Below, one piece after another: positions 22,110 to 34,139 of a stretch of DNA of 64,000 bases. The notes under the pieces are model-generated. The model had not been told where the DNA came from and searched no databases. It was given only the letters and a program-made list of their open reading frames with translations. Source of the DNA: Lasiosphaeria ovina (lineage: Eukaryota > Ascomycota > Sordariomycetes > Sordariales > Lasiosphaeriaceae). The position numbers were made by a program, and so were the translations under genes. Position 1 is the first letter of the stretch, and every line of letters begins with the position of its first letter. Where the stretch lies: positions 1,116,001-1,180,000 of the forward strand of contig JAULSN010000011.1 in NCBI GenBank assembly GCA_033439765.1, read 5' to 3'.

Positions 22110-25100
22110 CCGTTAATTGCGCTGGAGGCCCGGCCGGCGCTATGAGAAGGGGGTCTTGGTCTTGGATGCGGCGCTGGGCCCCCTAGGAACGGATCACGGC
22201 GAGACAGGGCCTCCAATAGACAGGGAAGTCGAGGAGCACAATAGCAGCCGTGCATGTGGTAGCACAGTTCTTGGCAGCTGTGGTAACAACCTAAAGAAGT
22301 GCCAGGTAGTATAGCGGTAGATGCGATGGTAGCGCGGGGGCACGGCTGTAGCAGTCTGCCGACTTGGCTAGCAAAGATACCTGGGGTACTGATACTGGGC
22401 CCGAGGTACTTATATGCAGTGCAGAGCTGGAGCGATGTTGGCTTCGTGGGCGGCCCTAGCTGAGATGGGAGCAGGAGTGTCGTGTCTTATCGAGCCGTGT
22501 TGTGTTTTTTTTTTTTTTTTTTGCCGAGTCCTTCTTCTCGTCGACGCTTGGACGGAGCCTGGAGAGCTAGGTGTCGGGCACTGTATAATGAGGCAACGGG
22601 GTTCCTTGTATTATCATGTCATAGGGACGGACCATAGAAGGGAAGCTAGTCAGCCAACAAGGCCAGACCGACGTGCATCGGGCGGGGCAGGTGCGGACGC
22701 CGGGGCGGACAATCTGCGGTCTGACGGGGCGTCGCGCAAAATGGCCCAGAAGCTGTCAAGCTAAGTTGTTATGGGAGTAGACGCCGAGTGGCCGAAACTG
22801 GCACAGGCTGACGAGCTGGAGAACTGCCACAGTTCCAGCGCCTGCCTGCCTGTCGCCTATGGTCCTGACGGGAGAGGTCTGCTGCTGCCCTAGGTGCGTG
22901 CTAATTCGGAGTATGTGTGTTGGGCGCTGGACCTGGGCTGCAGCGATGCTGGGGCATTTGTTCATGAGGGCCTCTTCCAAATACCTTCTCACGCAGTAAT
23001 TAGCTTAGCAAGCTAAGTAAGCTAGTACAGTACAGTACACACGTAGATACGTACAGGTACAGCAAGTATCCATACCTTAGGTTGGTCCCGGTAATAACTG
23101 GTGTGGCCAAGGTGGAACAAGGTAAAAGCACCTTAGGTAACAAGGGAGGGAAGCGCGCTTATTAGGTGCGTCAGTCAACTGTATGTCACATATTCTTCCG
23201 TCTTGTGGCTGCACTGGGGAATATACCGGTTTGGATGTTGTAAGTGCGGATGTAAGGTATGTACCTCAACCCGTGAGCTACAAAGTGCGACACTGCGCGA
23301 GTGGACGGACAGATGGGAGGGGTCTGGCTGTCTGCTCGCCTCTGACTCGGGGACCAATTGACAAACGAATCTGCGAGGAATTATTCAGCAGCCATCAATC
23401 TCATGTTTAAATCCCGTCTCAAGCAGACAAGCATCATCTGCAATGCTGTTGAAGCCTTGGAAGGGCCCGCCGATGCGGAACCTGGGAACCTACATACCTT
23501 AGGGACTTAGTACATGCCGGCTTTCGTTTAGTCGTCGTCGTCCCGCGACAGGCTGGCTGGGTGTGGGTGTCGGCGTCGGTGTCGGTGTGGGTGTGCCACA
23601 GTGCAGTGGACGGGAGGGCAGTGCTACGGGCAGCAATTGTCAACATCAGCGGGCATCCACTTCACTTCCACCATCCAAATCCCCCATCAATTGCAGCCTG
23701 GCAAAAAGCTCAACCGCTGCTGCGTTAGGTATCCGTTAGTGTTGCTGCTTGCTACCATGAGGTGGATGCTTATTAGGATCACGTAGTTCTTCCCCGGTAC
23801 AGGTTCCCGCCCCCTTAGCCTGCAAGGTGGTCCTGGGCCTAGGGTCATGCACTGTCGAGAAAGAGTCGAGATCAGTAATCGGAAAATCGGCCGACTCCAC
23901 AGAGGCTGCAGCAGTGGGTGCTCCTTTCCTCGGCCGGCCTGATACCGACGCTGGTCCCGATGCCGACGCCGATGCGTCGTCTCTCAGGTGGTAGATCGGG
24001 ACAGGTCCAAGCACCGAACTCAAATGATCTCACAAGCGGCAATACGCAAAGAATTTTCTAGCATGCTTCTTTCCATATTTCTAGTCAATGTGGGTGCCAT
24101 TAGGAAGATTATTTGTAAGGCCGGGGTAGGTGGGTATTCGGTCAACCCACAATACGGATACAATACAGCGGGGAGTCGGTAAAACTCTGGTCAAAGAAAC
24201 AGTCAGCACACTACTAAGGTGAAACATTCCAAATGCGAATTATTCCGTAAGCACATACAGTATCTGTACCATGTAGTACACTCCCATGCCGTCCTTACTC
24301 CTTAGGGGTCTTCGTCAGCGCCAATAGCCGAAAGATGGCATTTCTCGAGCTAGTTCTAGGTTCAAAGGTAACCCAGACCCGTCGTCAGCGGCAATACGAG
24401 AAATGCCTTTGTAAGCCATAAAGATCCTGTTTCTATACCGAGCTGGTTTGCCTCCATGGGTCAAATGGATTGCTGCTTGAAAAGTGAAATAGTTACCACG
24501 TTACGGAGATGTTCCATTCTACCACGACGCGATAATTAGTTTCTAATAGCTTACACAACATCTCTAAGCATCTGGCATATTAATTATTTCCTAGGGCACC
24601 ATAGACCATGCAAATCGGTAGCCTCCCATCCTCCATGTGGAACATTGCACGAATCTCGTCCTCGGCGTGACTGCCGAGAATAGACATCAATTGCGCACCA
24701 CATTTAAAATTTTCACTCCGGACAATTCAAGAAGCCTCCAACAATCTTTCCTGCAGAGCTGTACTTTCCGGAGAGTCACCCAACCCCCAATTGTACGCCA
24801 CCTGCCCGTTATTCATGTGATGTACATACACAGGTGCATTGTATGTATGTACAGTACATGTGTGCTATGTACTCCGCGGTACGTGATAGGATGTTTGCAC
24901 GTACTTGGCAAGCTTGGTAATACGTTTACCCGTACAATTTCCTGCCACGTGCTGAGTAGATCCCAACCATCTTCTTTCCTCCCTTCTACAGCCCAAAAAT
25001 GTTTCTCCAGCCCTACGGATTGCCTTCCAAATCCGCTTGTTCAGCGGCCTATGCACTTTGATCCCGAACATGAGCCGAGCAAGTCCCCGCCCGTTTTCGG

Positions 25101-25511
25101 GACCCCGCCTCCCGCCTCCCCGCTGTCAAGAAGCTTAGGCCAACTGCTCAGCCGCACTGCAGTCTTGGCGGCGCGCACGACTGGGGAATTCATCAACCAG
25201 TGGGGCTGTGCTTGTCCCACCGCGACGATGCGAGGCGAGACGGAAAAAAAAACCTCTGAATCCTTCTTTCTTGGACCTACCAAGTAATTGTTCGTCACTT
25301 TTCCTTCAGCGGCATCAATGGAATCGATGAGGCTTGCAATATTCCGCCCTCAGTTGATCGTTGCGTGTGCGGTTCATGATTAGACCGCGACCGAAATCTC
25401 CCATCCGTCAATCGTCGGTCTGTCCCTGACGCCCTTCGTCTTCGACAACGGAAACCCCCATCGGCTCGTGGCAATAAGCTCCCTCCCCATTGCGCTCCAC
25501 ATTCGGCCGCC
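22110..25511. promoter_or_regulatory. 3.4 kb divergent intergenic region between bZIP and kinase genes
   Basis: No ORF here has coding character. Visible elements are a T tract of about 18 at 22505-22522, GTAC-rich simple sequence near 23020-23060, a GTGTCGG/GTGTGGG low-complexity run at about 23560-23600, an 11 bp inverted repeat (GGCATTTCTCG at 24337-24347 and its complement at 24397-24407), and a TACATGTA-rich stretch near 24820-24875. The size suggests an extended regulatory region for the bZIP gene, or unrecognised non-coding transcripts. Confidence 0.5.
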
Positions 25512-27965
25512 ATGGGTGACTCTGGTGATGGCTGGCATACTGTCATGCCAACTTCCCATTCGGCAGTCGAGCGTCTACCTCGGGCGCAGCTGGAGGCATA
25601 CGAGAAGCAGGTCTTGAGGGAGTTGGATGCAACGAGGGGGCACTGGTCTGGCATGTGAGTGTCTTCCATCCGATTGCGACAATGGGCCCGGCGCGTTGGA
25701 TTGCATTTGCTGACGGCGGTTGGTACATCCAGAGGCAAGCATACCCCCGCCAATGACTTCTCAGAGGCAAAGAAGCTCCAGTTCCGGTTCAAGCCGGCCC
25801 CCGACAAGATCCTTGGCTCCGGCAGCTATGGTGTCGTTGAGAAGGTTCACTTCTTCCACAATAATCGCACTGTGTGCCTGGCCAGGAAACACATACAACG
25901 TAACCGCCGCGTGACAATACAAAAGCTGCGCGAGGAGGCCAATGTCATGGAGAAGCTCGATCACGAGCACATCGTCAAGCTGGTTGGCACCTATTGCGTC
26001 CGGCCCCACGAACTCTTCATCCTGTTGTGGCCTGTGGCCGTTTGCAACCTCGACAGTCTTTTCAACGACCTAGACTGCCTCAGAGAAGGCCAAGGTGACC
26101 GTGATGACATTATTAGCCGGCTGCAAGCACTCGAATTGGATAATCTGTCGGCAGTTGAGCACAGACGCCCGCTCCCCTACGCTGGCACAGGCGAGGGCAA
26201 CTGTCCTCTCAAGTACCTACAGCAGATTACCGGTTGCATCACTCGAGCAGTTGCGTACTGCCATGGGCAAAACATTCGCCACCTGGACCTCAAACCCAGC
26301 AACATCCTGCTCAACGCTGGGCGTGTATACCTAGCCGACTTCGGCATTGCAAAAGATGTCAACGACCGAGACCACACCATGACGCTGGGACAACAAGGAA
26401 CATTAAAATGGAGGGCTCCAGAGATATACCAGATCGAGACTGAATGGTCCATGAGGGCTGCAGATGTCTACTCGCTCGGCCTCGTGCTGCTGAACATTGC
26501 TACAATTCTATACGGCGCAACCATGGCCGATTTTGATGCCGTGGTTGGAGACCTGTCGCCCCGAGGCCGGGCCGAGAAACTGAGGCAATACCACATTAAA
26601 CTTGAGCCGATGGCGCTTGCAACACAGGAAGTGGAGGATGTCAACGCCCCAACGTTTGCACCCAAGCACATTATCGGCCTGACGTCAAATATGCTCTCGC
26701 TGGATCCCTCGGCCCGCCCAGTGGTCGACCAAGTCGACACCGAGCTTGTGGAGTTGGGCGGCATAGATCAAATCTACCACTCGCCCTGCTGCAAAAAGAG
26801 GAGTCGCTTTGTAACGGATCGCATGAGCACCAGGTATAAACAGGCCGTGGAGGAGCGGAATCGTCTACGAATTGAGTATGGAGACCTGGCCAAGCGTCTA
26901 GAGGTTCTTGAACGTAAAGACGAGACATACGAATCCCGCATTCAGAACGAACGCCGAGCTCACGCCGACAAGATAGCTGCCTTGCAAGAGCAGCTTGATA
27001 AAGAGCGCGCTGAACGCAGGAAGCTGGAGGGTCATGTTGCGGAGATACAGGGGAGAAGGCCACCTCGTCCCAGCATCCCGCGGCCAGGGTCAGATCGCTC
27101 CATTCCTGGGAGCAGCCCTTCCCCTGGTCTGACGATGCGGGCGAAGCCACCGACACATTTGATACCCAAAACCACCCCACCACTACCTTCGCCGTCGCCC
27201 TCACCGCTGCCGCAACCGCTGCAGAGAATTCGAACGCCGACCGTCACGTTTAATCCCCGTCTTACCTACTCCCAGACGGTGGCCACTGCCGGAACTCCCC
27301 GCGACTTGCCCTCTGTTTCCGCCCAACCTTCAGACGCTATTGTCAGCTCATCGGTTACCACATCAGGTCCAATACCTGCGTCTGAGGGAACTCCCAGTCC
27401 TGATCCAGTAGGGTTTCCACTACGATCTCGGAACTCTGGCTCTCGCCTGCCTCGTGCAGTCAACCCTGCCACGCCCATTCGGTCCAACACGCCGACTCTC
27501 AACCGCGATCCATCATCAACGGATAGCACGCAGTATAGCATGGCCAGCTCCACCTTCAGTCGCCGTAGCAGTATGCCCCTGAAATATGCCGATTCGACAG
27601 CGAAGACAAGTGTCGCGGGAACTCCAGCACTGGGTAGCCCCGCTGTCAACGACTTTGCAACAAGAGGCATAGACTCCAACGGCAACCCCAGTTCGGTCAG
27701 GCCCGAGAGAGATGCGGTGCCGCACATAGGCCTGGGGATCATAGAGCGGAGGGAGAGCGTCACAACCGAAGGCCAGAGCGTTCGGGATACGGCAAGCGTG
27801 GTCAGCTCGGTAGCTGTGCCGGGGACCTCAAGCCCCATGTTTGGCGGGTCGGCGCTGTCGTCCCCCCGCGCTGCCCATGCCGAACTTGATGGCAGCTTCA
27901 AAGTTCCGTCGTTGCCTACAGCCAAAAGCTGGGCCGACGTAGCAAAAAGACAGAGGAGGGGTTGA
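25512..27965 (+). CDS. Serine/threonine protein kinase with C-terminal coiled coil
   Basis: Exons 25512-25654 and 25733-27965 give 791 residues. The intron 25655-25732 has GTGAGT, a GCTGAC branch site and phase 2. The kinase domain covers about residues 70-390: glycine loop GSGSYGVV (76-83), likely ATP-anchoring Lys100 in CLARKHI, catalytic HLDLKPSN (Asp233, Lys235), DFG at 250-252 and APE at 276-278. All catalytic residues are present, so it should be active. There is an insert of about 40 residues between the hinge and the catalytic loop. A coiled coil follows (about 410-480, Glu/Arg/Lys-rich), then a Ser/Pro/Thr-rich tail of about 300 residues, probably disordered. Substrate and pathway are unknown; HLD in place of HRD sets it apart from most orthodox families. 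Confidence 0.93.
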
Positions 27966-28096
27966 TGTTGGTAGTTGATGACGCACGATGAGCATATAAG
28001 AAGGTAAAAGGGAGCCATGTCACGGTATATAGCAAACGAGGATTGCATTGGTAACCTTTTTTGGGATTTGGATACCCTGTCTTTTGCGTCCCCTTA

Positions 28097-28842
28097 ATGG
28101 ACGCGCGTGATTGGATGTGCATGGTTGCTCCCTATACGTAACCACTAGATGCGTTGCATTCTTGTCTAAGATATCCGTAATCGCCGCCGTTTTATATTAG
28201 TTGATTTGTCGAAATAACCGAGGGAAGACTAAATAAAACGATAAAAAGAGCCATCCAAGTCAGCAATTGCCTAACACAACAAGGTTTAGCATCTTCGCCG
28301 AGAACCAGGTCTACTGGCACTGCCCCTGTGCCCGGTGGGCCGAGGAGGTGGAGCTAGAGTACGGTCATCCAAGGGGATTTTCCGGCTACCGATTTGGCTG
28401 GGTATCGGGCGACAATGACGCCTTCCAGACGGGCCTGCCCAGCGACGGCTTGCGGTCGAGCCAGTGGACGTTCAATCGCACAAACCGCAAATGGGAGCTC
28501 GATATCTCGGCACTCCTCCTGCCCCATGATGGCGGTGGCAGCGAAGACGGCCGTGAAGATGGTCCCAAGCCGACAGCGTTGCAAGCTCGCCCGTCTCTAG
28601 ACTGCCTCGTCAAGGTAAAGGGAGAGTGCGACACGCATAAGGGAGAAACGATCGAGGCCGAAGTCGCCGTCTACGGAGGCGAGTGTTCGGGATACCCGGA
28701 GAAGAGCGAGGAATGGCGACTGTACGCCCTGATTCTCGAGTGGCGAGACGGCGTCGCGTATCGTATCGGTATCGTCAGCTTTACCGAGTACTTTTGGGTG
28801 CATCTCGAGAATAGGATTTGGAAGCCTGTTTATCTCGGTTAG
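28097..28842 (+). CDS. Hypothetical protein, unrecognised
   Basis: The clear coding part is 28284-28842, ending in TAG or TAA-type stop after KPVYLG. The frame has no ATG at its left end, and a CCTAAC...AAG acceptor lies there. I joined it to 28097-28137 (MDARDWMCMVAPYT) through a GTAACC donor with matching phase 2, giving 199 residues; this first exon is tentative. The protein is acidic, with many Trp and Glu, two close cysteines (WHCPCARW) and beta-like alternation (EWRLYALILEWRDGVAYRIG). No family is recognised. It lies at the edge between the conserved segment and the repeat-rich segment. Confidence 0.5.
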
Positions 28843-29601
28843 GCCAGGTCGGCGACTCGGGTATGGCTGGTTCGGTGGCCTTGATGTGGATGAGGAGAGG
28901 AGACGGAGGATAGAACGGCCAAAAAAAGAAAACGAAAAAAGAAACAGCCTGTAAAGGATCGAACCTCAAACTCCGCTAGGACTGTACACCTAGGCTTTGT
29001 CCCTTTCATAAATAATCCGATCTCTTATGCGCCGAAGTGCATATCTTATTCTCCGCAGCTTATATTTTCACTCTCTTGACATCTCGAGGTTATCTTGGAC
29101 TGCGTGGGGGTCGAATTAGATACAATACATTAGTCCCACAGCGAACCCAATCCCGCGGCCAAAATGTCAAAGTCTGCAAAATCTCAGCACAAGACCGCTC
29201 TGTACTGGGCAATGCAGAAGTGGCCCTCCCGAGGTAGGGTAGCCAAAACAGCTGGACCCGTGAAGCCTGAGCTCGAGCCGCTAACTGCGGGTCCGGCAAT
29301 AGCAAGCCTGCTGGTGTCGTTCTCCCCACGGTAGCGGCTCTGATGACGTGACTACAGAGTACAGAGGATCTGGACGAAGGACAAGAGCAAAAACTTAATC
29401 AACAAAAATATGAAGAGTTTCTGGAACGCATTGAGCAGAAACATACATACAAGACGTCAAAATCAAGGCTCATGTGCTTCATGCATTCTAGAAATGCGCG
29501 TTGCATAGCAGTACAATTAAAAGCAAATCTCTCTTGAAATGGAAATGACACAAGGAAATGAAATCGCGATGCACACGAGTTTAATCACGCAACTCTCAAA
29601 T
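28843..29601. other. Intergenic spacer at the core/accessory boundary
   Basis: 759 bp without a convincing ORF. An 18 bp imperfect inverted repeat (CTAGGACTGTACACCTAG at about 28976-28993) stands next to a tRNA-like B-box on the minus strand, but no tRNA can be folded there. Confidence 0.5.
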
Positions 29602-30445
29602 CTAAATAACGAGCCATATGATCAGTCTGGGCTTGAAACTGCTGTCCTTTAGGGTATGAGCATCGCACGCTTGTGTAAACGATTTGAGCTTGCTCTGGTA
29701 CGTAGTGACACTGCAGTCCACCACGTCTTTCTCATCGGGCATTTTCTCCTTCTGTGGGAGCGGTTTTCTATTGTCCACGGGGTCTTTCAGCATTCGTAGT
29801 CTGCCATGAGCCTCCAGCGCGCTATGAGAAAAATGACGTAGCGGTGCTTCCCAACGTCGCTGCTCGTCGTTGAATTTGACGTGCTCATCATTATCTAATG
29901 GACCAAAGCCGAAAATCTCACGAAGATCCTCTTGGTGCAGAACTTGCCTCAGAAGATTCTGTGATAAACATGATCAGCTACCTTCCCAGGTCGTCAAGTT
30001 AGGGGGTGGATCACGTGGAAGGGCAACTGACGTCCCAGGTTGAGCATTCGAGGAACTTTTTACTCCTGGTTCCGACGTACTTCGGACCAGTGGCGGCGTT
30101 TCGGCTAAAAAAGAGACGAATGTCTACATCCATGTAATCGTACTTTGACATGTCCCAAAAGTTTTTACTCTCCTTTGCCTTTCTTTCTGCCTTCGCTTCA
30201 TCGAATATTTCAGAATCAGAAGGGTTGAGCTGATTAGCGGGGATGGCGCCTGGAATTCCCGCGGATCCCGTGCTGCCAGAGCCAGCCAGGTTGGAATTAA
30301 CAAGGCTGCTAGAGGACGATGCAAGAGAGACTGGCTTGGAGGGTGCCCCCCCTTTACCGGTAACAGGGTGGAGGGTATCTCCGCTTCCTCCGGCGCTGGG
30401 CTTTAGGGTTGGTTTAGTTGCTTTATCCGCCATCTTGTCCGACAA
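29602..30445 (-). CDS. Dispersed small-protein family, copy A (intact)
   Basis: Exons 30445-30032 and 29958-29602 give 256 residues; the intron 30031-29959 has GTCAGT and a TATCACAG acceptor in phase 0. The N-terminus starts MSDKMADK and is a low-complexity Ser/Gly/Thr/Lys region with the family signature GSTGSAG, followed by NQLNPSD and a Lys/Glu-rich helix, then CSTWD at the exon border. Copies B (36412-39025) and C (45689-46500) share MADK, GSTGS, the SQ(L/M)IPSD motif, the charged helix and the intron position just after a CAT(W/G)E-like motif. Their upstream regions are also alike (GGTATCCTG and GAGTGTGAA or GAGTGTAAT). The second exon of A is strongly diverged from B and C. Function is unknown. 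Small, dispersed, lineage-specific families of this kind can be effectors or element passengers, but no signal peptide is visible. Confidence 0.6.
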
Positions 30446-31825
30446 TAGACAGGTATCCTGGATGTTACAGCTGATAAACGTAATGGGGCTGTAGAGTGTG
30501 AAGAGAGCGTTGAAGAGATAAAGGAAGAATTGTGTTTGCTCTCGAGATTAGAAGAGCAACCCTGGTTTCTAAATTATGAGATCACTACAAGACGAAGGTG
30601 TGACTTCCATAAGTGCGGTAAGCACAAGCTTTGGGTGGGAAACTGGTGCCTGTATTGCTTGCCAGAAGGAGGACTCGCTATCTAGGCCGCGGCGGAATAT
30701 ATATAGGAAGGTGATGGTCTGGATGAGTGGATACCATGGATCCCCTCATGACTCGGCTCGTGACTCGGCTCGGCTGCACAGGCCGATCGGCCTGGACTAA
30801 GTGGGCCGAGCCATATAAGCTCTGTCTGTGCGGCGGCACGAAGTTTTATCTCAAACAGTCGACCTGGAACCGGGGCAAAACTCAGAAGCCATGGCCAACA
30901 TGTGGCCGATACTCGCCGGGCTCAGAAAATGGCCACTAGTAGCCATAGGGCTAAGGAAAAGTTGATTTGATTCCCAACATTCGCTCGTCAAGCGGGGGCT
31001 GCCTCCGGGATTATGAAAGCTCACTATCCCGGCTAGATCTGTGGGTTGGCGGCACATAGAGGAACCCGGTCAACAGTCCGTGCCACCCCCCTCCCACCCC
31101 GGCCCGCAGAATCCGCGAGGCTGATTCTGGCTCCTGGCCTGTTCGCTTTGCTGAAACATTGCCCTATCTATTCAGTGTTTGCACCAACACGTCCTCGTCC
31201 TCGGCGATGGCAAATCTTGGCTCGCTCGTGGCACCCAGGCAAGGCTCCAGCCGCCAAGGTGATGTTAGACCCCGCCCGGCTGAGGGGCTAGGCTAGGTTA
31301 AAAATAAACCGACGTTTGTTCGACCTTTTGGCCTGGTACTACTTTCAGGGGGTTCAAGGGGCCCGGGTCTGTCGGGAAAGCCATTGAATTTTAATAATTA
31401 AACTCCGGGCCTTACTGTCTCGGCCCGGTATTGCCCTGGCATTCACCGGGCTAACCTGGCCTGAACGCGGCGTACCTGTTTCGTCTAATGTTTCGGATGG
31501 TTTTCTCAAGCGGCGGTGTTGTTGTTGATGGGCGTCAAAATTCGGCCTAAATACATCTGACCTAGACATGCAATGGTGTGGTGGCGCCTTCATTGCCATC
31601 CCTTTCCTTTTGCTCCCGTCGAATTTTGTAAAGCACCCCTAGCCGCCTGGTTTGCGGGACTTGACAATTGTCTCCACGGTCGGTGGGTGCTTCTTCTCGC
31701 GTCACCATCGGTTAATTAGAACAACGTGCAACGCAACGATGGGCACAACAAGGGACACAACAATATCAGGTCTCGTGGTGGGGTGGACGAGCGCACTGAC
31801 TACTACTCCTCGGCCCGGTCAAGAT
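30446..31825. other. Repeat-like spacer with GGCCCGG/CCGGGC words
   Basis: About 1.4 kb with no coding signal beyond the copy A promoter (30446-30580). The part 30720-31830 has repeated words such as GACTCGGCTCG (tandem at about 30751-30773), GGGCCGAGCC, CGGCCCGGT and CCGGGC, which could be subterminal repeats of a decayed DNA transposon. Ends and target duplication could not be defined. Confidence 0.35.
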
Positions 31826-31829
31826 AATA

Positions 31830-32150
31830 CCGGACCTCTCGGAGGATGAGCTCAACGCCGCAGTCCTCGAGGTTCTCGTCTACAATGCCGTCGACCGGCG
31901 CATGATCCGGTACCTTGCCGATGCGGCCTTCAACGTCATCCAGTGCGATCCGAGCATGATGCCGCCGCCTCGGTCCGAAGACGGCGGCCTGCCCTCCCTC
32001 CAAGAGTTCATCACTCAACTCGTCATCTCGTCTAACGTGTGAGTCTGTCATTGGATTCTGGGCGATTTTTCGGTCCTCACAATTCCTTTTTCATCTTGTT
32101 TTGAGTGAAGTAGGCCCCTTACGGTATATATTGGGCAAGACCCTAGAGAG
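31830..32150 (+). pseudogene. PHO80/PCL-like cyclin, fragment
   Basis: Positions 31830-32038 encode about 70 residues in one frame, including RRMIRYLADAAFNVIQCDPS and LPSLQEFITQLVISSNV, ending at a GTGAGT donor (32039). This is the N-terminal part of the fungal PHO80-type cyclin domain (PF08613), where the next exon should start with a VPTLMxTLVYL-like motif. A decayed trace of that exon may be at 32112-32150, but the rest of the cyclin box is absent. No start codon or upstream exon was found, so this is a truncated duplicate rather than a gene. PHO80-type cyclins partner CDKs such as PHO85 in phosphate and cell-cycle control; this copy cannot. Confidence 0.55.
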
Positions 32151-33720
32151 GTGAGAGTCTGTGGCGACGATTCCGTTAATTGCCGGCCGGTCTGTTCTGT
32201 TAACGCTGTGCTCTCTCGACAATGAAGTCTGCCATGACGTACAGGGCAGCGTGGGGGGGCGCCGTGGGGGAGATTGCGTGTGGAGTTCGCCTGCCCGCGG
32301 ACACAATGCACGGCCTCCGGGCAGAATGACATCAACTGCGACGATTGTTGACTTATTCTCTATATATTCGTCGAGCCTGAGGAAGGGCACCAGGGGGACA
32401 CCGAAGAAGCCGCAGGCCGGTTGTACTCAAAGGGGCTACCATACTGTCTTTCGAAATACCCTAGAGAACGGCATATCCCGGTCTCCAGACGCGCCACATC
32501 CGATGGGTATAGTTGTTGCCGGCCTATTGACGCCAAGATGTCAGGTAATCCCTCAATTAGAAGCCCACTCAGCTCACCTCAATCCCGGCATCCCAGCACC
32601 TAATGCCTTCCAAGTAGCGTCTGCTTTTGGGACGGACGGCCCACACCGGCCAAGAGGTACAGCTCGACTGGATATCATGGTCGCGAAGTTGTAAAGTCGA
32701 GAATAATAGAGCCTTTAGGCCTAGAAAAGATGAAGCCTCGCAGTCGAGGAGCGAATTTCTAAAAAGAGATTCAAGAATTGAAAGAGAAGCCTTGAAAAAG
32801 GCAAATTCGCAGACACGGACGCAGACACACACACTGACAGCGAGGTAAGGAGAGGACTGACCCAACGAACACTTCAAGCACGAACTGCCAGGCGACAGCG
32901 GCGATAGTGATAGCGAGAGCGATAGCAGCGAGAACAGCGATTACAACCCTCAACAGCGGCCAGGGTATTTTTGATAGCAACACGATGACCCAGAGGTTGA
33001 AGACCCATGGAAAGCAATAGAGTGATCAGAGTCTCCATGATAGACATTTTGTCCAAGGGGCATCAATTCTTTCCGGAGTCGTATACCAGAGCGGCCTCAG
33101 CGACGGAGGTTGGCTCGATGCTAGTTAATCAGAGCCCTAGCCCTGACGCCGTAGGTACCTAGCCACCCATGCTCGACAGATAGTACCGAGGCCATCAGCA
33201 CTGGATTGGCCCAGTTAGCGGTGCCGGCAAGTAGCTACGCTATGGGGGTGAAACTCCTTCTGCATTGGATAACTCACCGAGACAGACCTTCAGAAGCTCG
33301 AGAAGATGGCGCCAATGGTGCGTCATCATCTCGGAGTGCTGGACAAAAGTAAGCACCTTAGGCATGAGACCTTAAAGCCGCCGGCTGCTTGTTGCACGCT
33401 TCAGGTCATGTTCGGCAACGCTCCCGTTGGATTTAGTTCAGAGGCTTGCTCACCCTGTTTACCATTTTTAGCAGGCTGCGCCGCCAGCATGCTGAGAATT
33501 ACTTCCACTCTAGCCGAGTGAGCCCAGAATTGGTCCTATATTTAAAGATGGCCAAAATGGATCCCATTTTCGAATATAGCAGTTTTGCCTCATTTCTTGA
33601 ATTTTTCGTGTTGCTTACCTGGCCGCTGGAGACTTAACTAAGCCTCTGCCGTCTTGATTCCATGTCCGAGGGCCTCGATATCGACTTCATGAAGCAATAC
33701 GCTGGGGAGCTCATCGAAAA
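32151..33720. other. Spacer with weak traces of coding sequence
   Basis: No complete gene. Minus-strand 33050-32870 encodes two hydrophobic stretches in two frames (METLITLLLSM, then WPLLRVVIAVLAAIALAIT) that could be a broken small membrane protein; support is weak. The remainder shows no feature. Confidence 0.25.
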
Positions 33721-33990
33721 ATTGGGGTCCTTGCCGCCCAGGACGACTACAAGGTCAAGGTCGCGGCGTCCGGCGCAATCGGAGCTATTGCCGAGTCGCT
33801 CGGCAAGGACTTCCGCCCCTACTTTGAGAAGATCATGCACGCTCTCGGCTAGTACGTATCTATCAAGGGCACCGAGGAGGACCTGGCTCTGCGCAGCGGC
33901 GTCTTGGATTCGATCGGCCGCATCGCTGCGGCTGTTGGCGCCGAGACCTTCCAGCCCAAAGTCTAGACCCCTATGGAGTCGAGTGAAGCG
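33721..33990 (+). pseudogene. Importin-beta (Kap123/importin-4 type) fragment
   Basis: One frame reads VAASGAIGAIAESLGKDFRP, then FEKIMHALG, stop, YVSIKGTEEDLALRSGVLDS and IGRIAAAVGAETFQPKV, stop. This is a HEAT-repeat stretch typical of Kap123/IPO4 karyopherins, which import ribosomal proteins and histones. TAG codons interrupt it at 33850-33852, where the family has Gln or Glu before YV, and at 33964-33966. No intron or neighbouring karyopherin exon is seen, so it is an isolated 90-codon fragment. Codon use is GC-rich and core-like, unlike its surroundings, suggesting a relatively recent duplicated piece of a housekeeping gene. Confidence 0.75.
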
Positions 33991-34139
33991 AGAGCCGCAA
34001 CCCCGCTACAACCTTTTGCAGCAGTCACAATTGGCATGGCGCCCGGAACTCCCGACCTCAGTTTTGGCTGTTTTTCTTGGTTTTAAGTTGGTTGACTAAG
34101 CAAGGTGAGGTGAGGTGTAGGACGGTGAAAAGGTGAAGT

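Noticed and set aside
24637..25287. 216-codon plus-strand ORF
   Set aside because: Cys/His/Ser-rich without motifs, lies in simple-sequence promoter DNA, and no conserved block is recognisable.
28930..29000. tRNA-like B-box (GGTTCGATCC) on the minus strand
   Set aside because: A T-arm can be drawn, but no A-box, anticodon arm or 7 bp acceptor stem is found at a valid distance.
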